Assembly: GCA_946631805.1 (NCBI GenBank)
Contig: CAMPAJ010000012.1
Coordinates: forward strand, 1 to 14,381
Origin: an uncultured Eggerthellaceae bacterium
GTDB lineage: Bacteria; Actinomycetota; Coriobacteriia; Coriobacteriales; Eggerthellaceae
Direction: 5' to 3'
DNA length: 14,381 nucleotides
In this document: one piece after another, positions 6,599-13,904 of the stretch
How positions within the stretch are numbered: the stretch's first letter is position 1
How the letters are laid out: each line of letters begins with the position of its first letter
Program-made: the position numbers and the translations under genes
Notes under the pieces: model-generated
The model's input: the letters and a program-made list of their open reading frames with translations, nothing else
Databases searched by the model: none
What the model was told of the DNA's origin: nothing

Positions 6599-8536
6599 AT
6601 GGCGTTCGAATACTTGAGCACGGCGACGCTCGATGAGGCGCTTGAAGGGTTTCTTGCGGCATTGGAGCGGCAGGGGATGAAGCCCGCTTCCGAGATGGTT
6701 CCAGTTGCCGAGTCGCTTGGGCGCATTACGGCGGAGCCTTTGTATGCGCATATTTCAGCTCCGCATTACCATGCGTGCGCCATGGACGGTATTGCCGTGG
6801 ATGCGAAAGTGACGTTTGGAGCAACGGCGACGACGCCGGTAGTCGTGCAGCCGGACGATTACGTGGTCGTCGATACGGGCGATCCTTTGCCCGAAGACTG
6901 CGATGCGGTCGTCATGATAGAAGACGTCGTGTTTGCAGAGGGCTCCAGTATTGCCGAACTTGGATCGTGCCCAGTTACGCTGTACGCCGCCGTAGCGCCG
7001 TGGGCGAATGTGCGCCAGATTGGCGAGGACATATGTGCCGGCGAGATGCTCTTGACTTCTAACGTGGCCATAGAACCTGCGGCAATGGGCGCGATGCTCG
7101 CAGCTGGCGTGCAGGAGGTCAGCGTTATTACGCGGCCGAAGGTCGGCATCATCCCCACGGGGGATGAGGTCGTTGCGCCGAGTGCGGACCCTCGCCCAGG
7201 TGACGTTATGGAGTTCAACTCCACAATATTCTCGGGCATGGTGCGTCGGTGGGGAGGCCAACCCGTCGTGTACCCTATCGTTCCCGACAAACCCCAGCTC
7301 GTCGAAGACGCGCTGCGTACGGCCGTAGGCGAGTGCGATATCGTGCTGCTCAACGCCGGATCTTCGGCGGGGCGTGACGACTATTCGTCGCGTGCTATTG
7401 CGTCGGTAGGTCGGGTTTTGTACCACGGCATCGCTATCAAGCCAGGTAAGCCTGCAATTCTGGGCTACTCGGGCTCCAAGGCGATTATCGGCGTGCCTGG
7501 GTATCCCGTCAGCGGCATTATAGTCATCGAAGAGCTGGTCAAGCCGATTCTCGAGCGTCTCCTGGGGTGTCGCAGCATGCGTGACGAAACCATCGAGGCA
7601 ACACTCGCGCGCCCGTGCACATCGTCGCTCAAGTACCAGGAGTTCGTACGCGTGCGCTTGGGCGTCGTCGGCGAAAAAGCGGTTGCAACGCCGCTGTCGC
7701 GTGGGGCGGGCGTCGTCACTTCGTTCGTGAAGGCCGATGGCATCATGTCCGTTCCCCAGAACTGCGAGGGCTATGAGGCGGGCCAGCGCGTTCGCGTGCG
7801 CTTGCTGCGCCCGTACGACGACATCTGCAATTCGCTCGTGGTCATCGGCAGCCATGACCCGCTCATCGACGAAATCGCGCAGCTCGTGCATGAGCGCTGG
7901 CCGCATATGTACGTCGCATCGACCCACGTGGGGTCGATGGGCGCAATCGTGGCGGCCAAGCGGGGCGAGAACCATTGCGGCGGCATTCACCTGCTCGACG
8001 AAGCGACGGGGGAGTACAACGTCGCCTACCTCGAGAAACACTTCCCAAACGGCGGCGTACGCCAGGTCGAATGCGTATACCGTCAGCAAGGCCTCATGGT
8101 GGCGCCGGGCAATCCGCTTGGAATCGAGTCGCTTGCCGACCTCGCGCAGGAGGGGCGGCGCTACGTGAATCGCCAAAAGGGCTCGGGCACGCGCATCCTC
8201 GCGGATTACGTATGCAGGCGCGACGGCGTCGATTCCGATGCGATTTACGGCTATGATCACGAGGAATTCACCCATACGGCAGTTGCCGCGCTCGTCGAAG
8301 CGGGCTCGGCTGATGCGGGCATGGGCATTTACTCGGCTGCAAAGATGTACGGTTTGGGGTTCGTTCCCGTGTGCGAGGAGCAGTACGATTTGCTCGTTCC
8401 CGATTACGCTTGGGAAACCCCCATGGTAAAGGCACTCGTCGCCACGCTGCAAAGCGATGCGTTTAGGAACCGTATGGAGCAGTTGGGTGGATATCGGGTC
8501 GATCAACCAGGTCGCGTGCGCAGGCATTACGAATAA
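6599..8536 (+). CDS. moeA: MoeA fused to a C-terminal PBP/LysR-substrate-binding-like domain
   Basis: 645 residues. The first ~405 are a complete MoeA (AMDGIAVDAK, DTGDPLPEDCDAVVM, GIIPTGDEVV, GDVMEFNS, NAGSSAGRDDYSS, GIAIKPGKPAI, IGVPGYPVSG). From about 415 to the end is a periplasmic-binding-protein-like domain beginning VVIGSHDPLIDEIAQLV and containing VGSMGAIVAAKRGENHCGGIHLLDE, RYVNRQKGSGTRILAD and DAGMGIYSAAKMYGLGFVP. This architecture is known in archaea and anaerobic bacteria and has been proposed to sense or hand over the oxyanion. There is no signal peptide, so the binding domain is cytoplasmic here. A GGGAGG ribosome site lies five to six bases before the ATG. With the preceding paralogue it may split molybdenum and tungsten insertion (inference). 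Confidence 0.92.
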   Translation: MAFEYLSTATLDEALEGFLAALERQGMKPASEMVPVAESLGRITAEPLYAHISAPHYHACAMDGIAVDAKVTFGATATTPVVVQPDDYVVVDTGDPLPEDCDAVVMIEDVVFAEGSSIAELGSCPVTLYAAVAPWANVRQIGEDICAGEMLLTSNVAIEPAAMGAMLAAGVQEVSVITRPKVGIIPTGDEVVAPSADPRPGDVMEFNSTIFSGMVRRWGGQPVVYPIVPDKPQLVEDALRTAVGECDIVLLNAGSSAGRDDYSSRAIASVGRVLYHGIAIKPGKPAILGYSGSKAIIGVPGYPVSGIIVIEELVKPILERLLGCRSMRDETIEATLARPCTSSLKYQEFVRVRLGVVGEKAVATPLSRGAGVVTSFVKADGIMSVPQNCEGYEAGQRVRVRLLRPYDDICNSLVVIGSHDPLIDEIAQLVHERWPHMYVASTHVGSMGAIVAAKRGENHCGGIHLLDEATGEYNVAYLEKHFPNGGVRQVECVYRQQGLMVAPGNPLGIESLADLAQEGRRYVNRQKGSGTRILADYVCRRDGVDSDAIYGYDHEEFTHTAVAALVEAGSADAGMGIYSAAKMYGLGFVPVCEEQYDLLVPDYAWETPMVKALVATLQSDAFRNRMEQLGGYRVDQPGRVRRHYE

Positions 8537-8593
8537 AGTTATAAGATACAATGTGGTTCCCTATGAGGAGCCGTATATTGGCAGGTAAGGAGC

Positions 8594-9121
8594 ATGCAAA
8601 ACATGGATGAGTTCATCGACGTGTACGATGCCGAGCGCAACCCCATCGGCAAAACCATCCCGCGCGAAGACGCGTTTCTGAAGGAAGGCGAGTTCATGCT
8701 TTACGTGCTCGCTATCGTGCAGAATGCCGAAGGTCGTTACCTCATCACACAGCGTTCGATGGACAAGCATTGGGCGGCAGGTTGGTGGGAAGTTACGGGC
8801 GGTGGCGTCTTGGCCGGTGAGTCGTCGGTCCAAGCTGTGCAGCGCGAGGTACGCGAAGAGGTGGGCCTTGACGTTTCGGGCCAAGTGCTCGAGCCGGTAT
8901 ATGCCTACAAGAACGTAGATCTGGAGCGCGGGGACAACTACATCGTCGATATTTACCATTTCCATCTGGATGTAAGCGAAAGCGATGTGACGCTGCAAGA
9001 TTCCGAGGCCATAGCCTGCAAGTTCGCAACATGGGACGAGATTCAGGAATTGGCCGATCAGGGTGTGTTCTTGCATTTCAGCCGTTTGCACCAGGCGCTT
9101 GAGGCCGAGGGCGTGCTCTAA
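8594..9121 (+). CDS. Nudix hydrolase
   Basis: 175-residue soluble protein with an intact Nudix box (GX5EX7REUXEEXGU): Gly70, Glu76, Arg84-Glu85, Glu88-Glu89, Gly91-Leu92. The N-terminal DVYDAERNPIGKTIPREDA and QRSMDKHWAAGWWEVTGGG resemble the YfcD/isopentenyl-diphosphate-isomerase-like branch, but the substrate cannot be read from sequence. It follows moeA by 57 bp. TATAAG and TACAAT just upstream (8540-8552) could be a -10 box, though no good -35 accompanies them. ATG 8594 has AAGGAG only one base upstream; ATG 8603 (spacing 10) is a real alternative start. No clear link to the metal-cofactor genes is visible. Confidence 0.88.
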   Translation: MQNMDEFIDVYDAERNPIGKTIPREDAFLKEGEFMLYVLAIVQNAEGRYLITQRSMDKHWAAGWWEVTGGGVLAGESSVQAVQREVREEVGLDVSGQVLEPVYAYKNVDLERGDNYIVDIYHFHLDVSESDVTLQDSEAIACKFATWDEIQELADQGVFLHFSRLHQALEAEGVL

Positions 9122-9199
9122 AGGCGCGATCACCTGCAGCGTGGTTCCATCCGTTGCTTTGAAGTGAGCGAGCTGCTAGTTTCGGCCACCCGTCCCGCC

Positions 9200-9312
9200 G
9201 CCCCGCGAGCCCTGGGCGGTGGGCCTTTCGCTTGGCTTCGCCTAGCAAAAGTGGATAACAGGAAAAGTGGCTGCAGAATCGCTCAAGACCCACCGCCCAG
9301 GGCTCGCGGGGC
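9200..9312. repeat. 24-bp perfect inverted repeat, possible palindromic element
   Basis: Positions 9200-9223 and 9289-9312 are exact reverse complements (left arm begins GCCCCGCGAGCCCTGGGC, right arm ends GCTCGCGGGGC), separated by 65 bp that contain a further GGC-TTC-GCC hairpin. The whole 113-bp unit could fold as one extended stem. It lies in the gap between convergent genes, after the Nudix hydrolase (plus) and the 108-aa protein (minus), consistent with a bidirectional terminator or a small non-autonomous palindromic element. No T-run is adjacent. Confidence 0.75.
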
Positions 9313-9327
9313 TGCCCATTTGGGGTC
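9271..9327 (+). repeat. Dispersed intergenic repeat, copy 1
   Basis: Begins CTGCAGAATC, then CTCA-GACC-CACCGCCC, and closes with GGGGTC at 9322-9327, which can pair with GACCC at 9287-9291. A diverged copy in the same orientation lies at 10498-10549. It overlaps the right arm of the 24-bp inverted repeat. Two copies about 1.2 kb apart, both outside genes, suggest a dispersed palindromic repeat family. Confidence 0.5.
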
Positions 9328-9333
9328 GCGGAT

Positions 9334-9360
9334 GATACGCCCAACTTCGTTGGGTGTATC
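9334..9360. other. 12-bp hairpin between convergent genes
   Basis: GATACGCCCAAC (9334-9345) and GTTGGGTGTATC (9349-9360) pair with one G-T wobble and a three-base loop. It sits 26 bases beyond the stop of the minus-strand 108-aa gene, a plausible terminator position for either direction. Neither side has a strong T-run, so termination is only a possibility. Confidence 0.45.
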
Positions 9361-9386
9361 AGTCAGGAAAAAGCTTTGGAAGTGAT

Positions 9387-9713
9387 TTACCCTCCTGCCG
9401 AGATGAATCGCAGGGTAAAGAGCTTGCTGAATTCTTCGAGGGCTTCTTCGTCCCCTGAAGCGATGAGGCGAGTGCGCTCCAGGCGTACTGTGCCAAGACG
9501 TCGCGCTTCGAGGGGCTGCACGGTTACGATGCAGGTGCTCCCTTCGACCGAGAAACCCCATCCTTCGCCGTAGGCGGGAAGGGCAAGCTCGTCTTCGAGC
9601 CACGTGACGATTCGCTGCGTGGCAATACCGCAATCCAGGTCGATTGTGTGGCAAGATGCATGATGCATGGGCTGTCGGTTTGTTCCGGCTTGGGCTTGCT
9701 TCGTCGTGGGCAT
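9387..9713 (-). CDS. Unknown 108-aa protein ending in Gly-Gly, coupled to an E1-like gene
   Basis: I do not recognise this family. It is a soluble protein of up to 108 residues; the first ~15 residues are polar and low in structure, and ATG 9668 (Met16) would give a 93-residue product starting MHHASCHTIDLDC. The body predicts mixed alpha/beta with strands around GFSVEGSTCIVTV and GTVRLERTRLI, a short acidic helix DEEALEEFSKLF, and the terminus LRFISAGG. The start is six bases after the stop of the HesA/MoeB-like gene, with no Shine-Dalgarno sequence, implying translational coupling. A Gly-Gly C-terminus beside an E1-like adenylyltransferase is the arrangement of MoaD/ThiS sulfur carriers, but the rest does not read as an obvious beta-grasp protein, so the terminus may be coincidental. 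Confidence 0.7.
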   Translation of the reverse strand: MPTTKQAQAGTNRQPMHHASCHTIDLDCGIATQRIVTWLEDELALPAYGEGWGFSVEGSTCIVTVQPLEARRLGTVRLERTRLIASGDEEALEEFSKLFTLRFISAGG

Positions 9714-9719
9714 GGGGCT

Positions 9720-10409
9720 TTACCGCAGCTCCATGTCGTCAACTGAGCCGTCGAGCAGGTCGACCATGAGCAGCCGGTTGCGGATTTGGCCAGGACGTCC
9801 GAGTAGCACTTTTACGGCTTCGGCGGCTTGGATTGCGGCTATTGAATAGGCCGTGAACGGCAGATTGCCCAGTTTCTTGTGCTGGCTTTCACCGAACGGT
9901 TCGCCGTAAATGCTTGCGAACGAGATATCGCCGGGATACACGGTACATACCTGTCCGAACCAGCCGGCTATTGCGCCGTACACGAGGGGAATACCGAGGT
10001 TCTGGCATGCATGGGCTAACCAAAAACGGGCTTCAAGATTGTCGAGGCAATCAACGACGCAGTCAGCGCCTCGGATTATTTCGGCAGCGTTTTCCTCGGT
10101 GAGGTACATGGTCAAGGGCTCGACGGAGATTTCGCTGTTTACGGAATGCACGCGCTCTGCGGCGACTTCGGCTTTCATGCGCCCGAGAGCATCTTCGGTG
10201 CAAAGCAACTGTCGGTTGAGGTTGCTCTGCTCGAATGCATCGCCGTCCACGACGCGGAGGTGCCCCGCGCCAATGCGTGCAAGGGCTTCGATGACGAGTC
10301 CGCCTAAACCGCCGCATCCAACGACGGCTACGCGTTTGTTCTTCAGGGCTTCGCACTCGTCTCGCGAAAGCGCGGTGACGTTACGGTCGTAACGGTTGGG
10401 GTAGTTCAT
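9720..10409 (-). CDS. HesA/MoeB/ThiF-family E1-like adenylyltransferase
   Basis: 229 residues with the Rossmann ATP site VVGCGGLGG (29-37), the acidic pair DGD (55-57), the NLNRQ motif (63-67) and the VVDCLDN motif (118-124). Family enzymes adenylylate the C-terminal glycine of a sulfur carrier such as MoaD or ThiS before sulfur transfer. Unlike MoeB and ThiF it lacks the two CxxC zinc pairs: only Cys155 lies in the region where they would be, and there is no rhodanese domain. This points to a HesA/TcdA-like branch. The ATG follows AAAGGAA. It is translationally linked to a 108-aa Gly-Gly protein and lies 3.6 kb from moaD on the same strand, so MoaD, the 108-aa protein or another carrier could be its substrate. 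Confidence 0.85.
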   Translation of the reverse strand: MNYPNRYDRNVTALSRDECEALKNKRVAVVGCGGLGGLVIEALARIGAGHLRVVDGDAFEQSNLNRQLLCTEDALGRMKAEVAAERVHSVNSEISVEPLTMYLTEENAAEIIRGADCVVDCLDNLEARFWLAHACQNLGIPLVYGAIAGWFGQVCTVYPGDISFASIYGEPFGESQHKKLGNLPFTAYSIAAIQAAEAVKVLLGRPGQIRNRLLMVDLLDGSVDDMELR

Positions 10410-10497
10410 GCGCGATTCCTTTCAGCGGCCACGCGTATCGATGATCGTTGGTTAGTTGCGCTTCAGGTGCTTCGTTTCACGGCAGTATTCTCGAACC

Positions 10498-10549
10498 CTG
10501 CAGAATCACTCACGACCCCACCGCCCTCCCGAACAGGGCTGCTGGGGTC
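10498..10549 (+). repeat. Dispersed intergenic repeat, copy 2
   Basis: Shares CTGCAGAATC, CTCA and GACC/CACCGCCC with the copy at 9271-9327. Here GACCCCA (10514-10520) and TGGGGTC (10543-10549) form a perfect 7-bp outer stem, with GCCCT/AGGGC as an inner stem. The centres differ between the copies while stem pairing is kept, suggesting a structured repeat rather than chance similarity. Confidence 0.5.
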
Positions 10550-10725
10550 TGAACGGTAACTTCTCGATTGCTGCAATGCTTTTTCATAACACGACTTCTT
10601 CAATGATAATTGAATCGGTGCTACAGTATAGATGGACCGGGACGCTGTGGGTATTGGGAAGCGCTCCGGTCCATCCTTATTCGACGCGGCGAGAGGGTCA
10701 ATCTCGGCCTATGCGCCGCCGCAAA

Positions 10726-10752
10726 GCGTGAAAAGGTCAGACCACTTCACGC
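10726..10752 (-). terminator. Terminator-like hairpin after the Fe-S operon
   Basis: On the minus strand GCGTGAAGTGGT (10752-10741) pairs with ACCTTTTCACGC (10737-10726) around a three-base loop with two internal mismatches, followed by TTTGC. It lies 8 bases beyond the stop of the last gene of the operon. The T-run is short, so intrinsic termination is plausible rather than certain. Confidence 0.45.
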
Positions 10753-10760
10753 TTATACGC

Positions 10761-11516
10761 TTACACGTATCGGTATGTTTTCATCATCTCGTCTGCCAGC
10801 TTCTTCTTGCGACAGGAGTCGCAAATGGTCGGGGTATCGCCCTCGGGGCCTGTGGCGTGGCGAATCGACTCGGGCGTACCCATGAGTTCCCCGCATTCGG
10901 TGCAGTGCACCAGTTCGAATTCACGGTTCCAGATTGTGCGAGTCGTCTCGGTCTGACTGTATTCGATGGCCCCCGTTGGGCACACGTTTGCACAGCTCAG
11001 GCAGCCTACGCAGAACTCGGAGGGCTTGTCGTAAGGTGTGTCGACCTTCTTGTCGGTACCGCGGTTTACGGTGCTGATGGCGCCCGTGCCCAGACTGTTG
11101 CATGCCTGTACGCACAGGCCGCACAGGATGCACTTTTCGTTGTCGATGGTTACGAGCCGTTCGAAACCGCTCATGTTGTACAAGGAGCCCATCTGGCCGA
11201 TGAGTTCGGCTTCCGGGGCGCGATGCCCCAAGAGCGCGAGCAGCACGGCACGTTCTTCGCGGATGCGCTCGGTGTTCGTGCGAATCTCGCATTCGTTCTC
11301 GATGGGATAAACACACGAGGTGACGACCTTCGTGCGTCCGCGCTCCTCCACCTCGACAATGCAAATGCGGCAGCAGGCGCGATGGTCTTCGAAGGCGTCG
11401 TGGCGGCATAGCACTGGGATGAAGATGCCGTTACGGCGCGCAACGTCATAAGCATATTCGCCTTTCTCGCACGTGCACGCCTTGCCGTCGATGGTGACGT
11501 TGATCAGCTCGCTCAT
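10761..11516 (-). CDS. HoxU/NuoG-N-like Fe-S subunit of a diaphorase module
   Basis: 251 residues. The N-terminal [2Fe-2S] ferredoxin domain has ligands Cys37, Cys48 or Cys49, Cys52 and Cys68. A two-[4Fe-4S] domain follows with CILCGLCVQAC (129-139) and CVGCLSCANVCP (169-180), and then a C-terminal CxxC...CxxC knuckle (Cys205/208 and 232/235). The molybdopterin domain of full NuoG or FdhA is absent, so this is the short electron-wire form seen in HoxU and in formate or aldehyde dehydrogenase diaphorase subunits. It carries electrons between the flavoprotein and a separate catalytic subunit. The start has an excellent AAAGGAGGT four bases upstream and overlaps the flavoprotein gene by four bases. 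The frame stays open further upstream, but that stretch is antisense-frame noise within the neighbouring gene. Confidence 0.88.
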   Translation of the reverse strand: MSELINVTIDGKACTCEKGEYAYDVARRNGIFIPVLCRHDAFEDHRACCRICIVEVEERGRTKVVTSCVYPIENECEIRTNTERIREERAVLLALLGHRAPEAELIGQMGSLYNMSGFERLVTIDNEKCILCGLCVQACNSLGTGAISTVNRGTDKKVDTPYDKPSEFCVGCLSCANVCPTGAIEYSQTETTRTIWNREFELVHCTECGELMGTPESIRHATGPEGDTPTICDSCRKKKLADEMMKTYRYV

Positions 11517-13309
11517 GCGGACCTCCTTTCGGTCAGCACAGCGTTGAAGCGACAAGCCTCGCGGCAGCTGCCGCAGGCGATGCACAGGTGCGGGTCGATG
11601 ACGTGTGCCTCCTTGCGTTCGCCCGAAATGGCGCCGGCGGGGCAGGCGCGCGAGCACAGGCCGCAGCCGGTGCAGGCCTCTGGGTTGATGGCGAACTGCG
11701 TTAGGTCTGCGCAAACGCCCGCAGGGCATTCCTTGCGTTGAATGTGCGCCTCGTATTCGTCGCGGAAGAACTTGATGGTGGTCATGACGGGGTTCGGCGC
11801 CGTGCGGCCGAGCGCGCAGAGCGATGCATCTTGCATGGTGCGCCCGATGCGCTCGAGAAGCTCGATGTCGCCTTCCTTGCCGCGTCCCTCGCAGATGTCG
11901 GTGAGTATCGCGCGCATCTGGCGTAGCCCCTCGCGGCATGGCGTGCATTTTCCGCAGCTTTCCTCGCATAGGAAGTCGACGTAGTAGCGCGCGACTTCGA
12001 CCATGCACGAGCGGTCATCCATGACGATCATGCCGCCCGAGCCCATCATCGCGCCGTACTCGACGAGCGTGTCGAAGTCGACGGGCAAATCGAGCAGCGA
12101 TTCGGGGATGCAGCCGCCAGACGGGCCGCCGGTCTGGATGGCCTTGAACGGGCGGTCGTCGATGATGCCGCCGCCTATGTCGTAGATAAGCGTGCGCAGG
12201 GTTGTGCCCATGGGCACTTCGACCAGGCCTGTATGCTTGACTTTGCCAACCATGGCAAAGACTTTCGTGCCCTTCGATTTCTCGGTGCCGACTTGGGCGT
12301 AGGCATCTCCGCCATCGCGCAGGATGGTCGGGATGGATGCGAGTGATTCGACGTTGTTCAGCACGGTGGGGTGGTCGAACAAGCCGCGCTGCACGCTTCG
12401 GATGTACTTGGCGCGCGGCTCGCCCACGCGGCCCTCGATGGATGCCATGAGCGCCGTCGATTCGCCGCAGACGAATGCGCCGCCACCGCGAACGATGGAA
12501 AGGTCGAGCTTGTGGTCGGTGCCCATGATGTGCTCGCCGAGGATTCCGGCTGCATACGCGTCGTCGATGGCGTGCTGAATGTGGTCGCGTGCGAGCGCGT
12601 ACTCGTCGCGGATGTAGAGCACGCCCTCTTCGGCCCCGATGGCCAGCGCGCCTATGATCATGCCTTCGATCACGGCATGCGGTGAGCCCTCCATCGTGGA
12701 GCCGTCCATGAAGGCGCCAGGGTCGCCCTCGTCGCCGTTGCAGACGATATATTTCGGGAAGACGTCGTAACTGGCGGCAGTACGCCATTTGCGTCCGGTG
12801 GGGAAGCCGGCGCCGCCTTTGCCGCGCAGGCCGGATTTCTCAACTTCGGTGATGATCTCGTCGGGAGTCATGTCGAGGGCTTTCTTCAGGCCCTCGTAGC
12901 CGCCGCGGGCGATGTACTCGTTGATGTCGAGCGGGTCGATGATGCCGACGTCCTTGAGCACGACCTTGTGCTGGAGTGCGTAGAACGGGTTATCGTCCAT
13001 GTGCTCGTACGTCTGGCCGTCCTTTTTGAACAGCAGCTTCTTCACGGGCTCGCCTTCGAGCGAATCGACAATCGCCGCGGCGTCGCGGTCTTTTACGCGA
13101 TAGTACATCAGGTCGCGTGGCATGAAGCGGACGATAGGGCCCTGTTCGCATTCGCCCGAGCAGCCCGTGCGCGTGACCTTCACCTGCACATCATCGGAAA
13201 GTCCGCGTGCAGCCAGCTCGGCTTCGATGGCGTCTGCCACGCCGAGCGCGCCGTTGGCGATGCAGCCGGTGCCGCAGCAGACGAGGATGTTCTCGGTTCC
13301 ATTAATCAT
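11513..13309 (-). CDS. nuoF: HydB/HndC/NuoF-like NAD(P)H- and FMN-binding Fe-S flavoprotein
   Basis: 598 residues with the long HydB/HndC architecture. A thioredoxin-like [2Fe-2S] domain (Cys11/12, Cys16, Cys50, Cys54) leads to the FMN/NADH core with GLRGKGGAGFPTG (160-172) and GGGAFVCGESTAL (275-287). The [4Fe-4S] site ESCGKCTPCREG follows (Cys452/455/458, with Cys498), then ECPAGVC (527-533) and a C-terminal two-[4Fe-4S] ferredoxin domain (Cys546/549/552/556 and 576/579/582/586). Plain NuoF lacks both end domains; this form is typical of NAD(P)-linked hydrogenases and of electron-bifurcating hydrogenase, formate and W-aldehyde enzymes. It exchanges electrons between NAD(P)H and Fe-S partners. 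No strong ribosome site precedes ATG 13309, and a palindrome sits in its leader. The next gene overlaps by four bases. Confidence 0.92.
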   Translation of the reverse strand: MINGTENILVCCGTGCIANGALGVADAIEAELAARGLSDDVQVKVTRTGCSGECEQGPIVRFMPRDLMYYRVKDRDAAAIVDSLEGEPVKKLLFKKDGQTYEHMDDNPFYALQHKVVLKDVGIIDPLDINEYIARGGYEGLKKALDMTPDEIITEVEKSGLRGKGGAGFPTGRKWRTAASYDVFPKYIVCNGDEGDPGAFMDGSTMEGSPHAVIEGMIIGALAIGAEEGVLYIRDEYALARDHIQHAIDDAYAAGILGEHIMGTDHKLDLSIVRGGGAFVCGESTALMASIEGRVGEPRAKYIRSVQRGLFDHPTVLNNVESLASIPTILRDGGDAYAQVGTEKSKGTKVFAMVGKVKHTGLVEVPMGTTLRTLIYDIGGGIIDDRPFKAIQTGGPSGGCIPESLLDLPVDFDTLVEYGAMMGSGGMIVMDDRSCMVEVARYYVDFLCEESCGKCTPCREGLRQMRAILTDICEGRGKEGDIELLERIGRTMQDASLCALGRTAPNPVMTTIKFFRDEYEAHIQRKECPAGVCADLTQFAINPEACTGCGLCSRACPAGAISGERKEAHVIDPHLCIACGSCREACRFNAVLTERRSA

Positions 13310-13333
13310 GCGAGGTCACCCCCTCGTCATGGC

Positions 13334-13369
13334 TGGGGACATACACATCATATGAAGGGTGTGTCCCCA
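13334..13369. repeat. GGGGAC-type palindrome between the NuoE- and NuoF-like genes
   Basis: TGGGGACA (13334-13341) pairs perfectly with TGTCCCCA (13362-13369); the stem continues through a wobble and two more pairs toward a loop containing the self-complementary TCATATGA. The GGGGAC/GTCCCC core is shared with the larger element at 13905-13998. It resembles REP-like intergenic palindromes and may also lower expression of the downstream flavoprotein or mark an mRNA processing site. Confidence 0.6.
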
Positions 13370-13386
13370 ATGATGCAAAGATGTTC

Positions 13387-13884
13387 TTAAGCATCGGCGC
13401 ACACCTCCTCGGCAGTTTGCGCGGCATAGCTTTCGATGATGTTTGGAATTTGCTCGACGCGTAGCTTGTTGTGGTACGTGCCGTCGACGACCATGACGGG
13501 CGCCAACGCGCACGAGCCCAGGCAGTTTACGAGCTCGACCGAGAACGTGCCGTCTTCGGTCGTCTCTCCGGGGTCGATGCCCAGATTGCGCTTGAGCTCG
13601 GTTGCCAGGTTCATGGCGCCGCGCAGGTGGCAAGCAGTGCCGTTGCAGATCTTGACGATATGGTCGCCTTTCGGCGTCAGCGATAGCGCTTTATAGAATG
13701 TGGCCATGGAATACAGCTGAGCTTCGGGACATCCGAGGTACTTGGCAAGTTCCGCCAAGCCCTCTTCGGGGATGTAGTTGAATGCATGCTGCATGTCCTG
13801 CATAGCCGCCAGCGCAAATCGCTGGTCAGCAGGATACGCCTCGATGATTTCCTTGATCTTCGAGGCTTGATTGACTTCGGTCAT
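13387..13884 (-). CDS. nuoE: NuoE-like thioredoxin-fold [2Fe-2S] subunit
   Basis: 165 residues, the normal length for NuoE/HydC/HoxE proteins. An N-terminal helical bundle with LAAMQDMQHAFNYIPEEGLAEL is followed by the thioredoxin-like [2Fe-2S] domain with ligands Cys80 and Cys85 (KICNGTACHLRG) and Cys121 and Cys125 (VNCLGSCALAP). It forms the NAD(P)H-dehydrogenase module with the flavoprotein encoded next. The start has GAGGT four to five bases upstream. It is flanked on both sides by palindromic GGGGAC-type elements, which separate it from moaD and from the flavoprotein gene but do not break the shared strand order. Confidence 0.92.
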   Translation of the reverse strand: MTEVNQASKIKEIIEAYPADQRFALAAMQDMQHAFNYIPEEGLAELAKYLGCPEAQLYSMATFYKALSLTPKGDHIVKICNGTACHLRGAMNLATELKRNLGIDPGETTEDGTFSVELVNCLGSCALAPVMVVDGTYHNKLRVEQIPNIIESYAAQTAEEVCADA

Positions 13885-13904
13885 ATGAACCTCGTTTCTT
13901 GTGC

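Larger units (their letters stand above)
10410..10760. other. 351-bp intergenic region with repeat copy and small palindromes
   Basis: No gene is evident here. The region holds the second copy of a dispersed repeat (10498-10549), a small palindrome TTCAAT-GATA-ATTGAA (10599-10614), a hairpin with 10-bp perfect arms (10631-10640 with 10666-10675, GATGGACCGG/CCGGTCCATC) and the terminator-like hairpin of the Fe-S operon (10726-10752). A promoter for the E1-like gene should lie near 10430-10480 on the minus strand, but I cannot pick out convincing boxes. Confidence 0.6.

Noticed and set aside
5423..6751. 442-codon minus-strand open frame opposite the first moeA
   Set aside because: Same antisense artefact; no ribosome site and no recognisable domain.
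6755..8551. 598-codon minus-strand open frame opposite the MoeA-PBP fusion
   Set aside because: Composition is Arg/His-rich with no domain motif, and the sense strand has a full set of MoeA motifs.
11517..12008. N-terminal extension of the HoxU-like frame into the flavoprotein gene
   Set aside because: The extension is Arg/His-rich noise; a textbook ribosome site precedes ATG 11516, and the ferredoxin domain starts exactly there.
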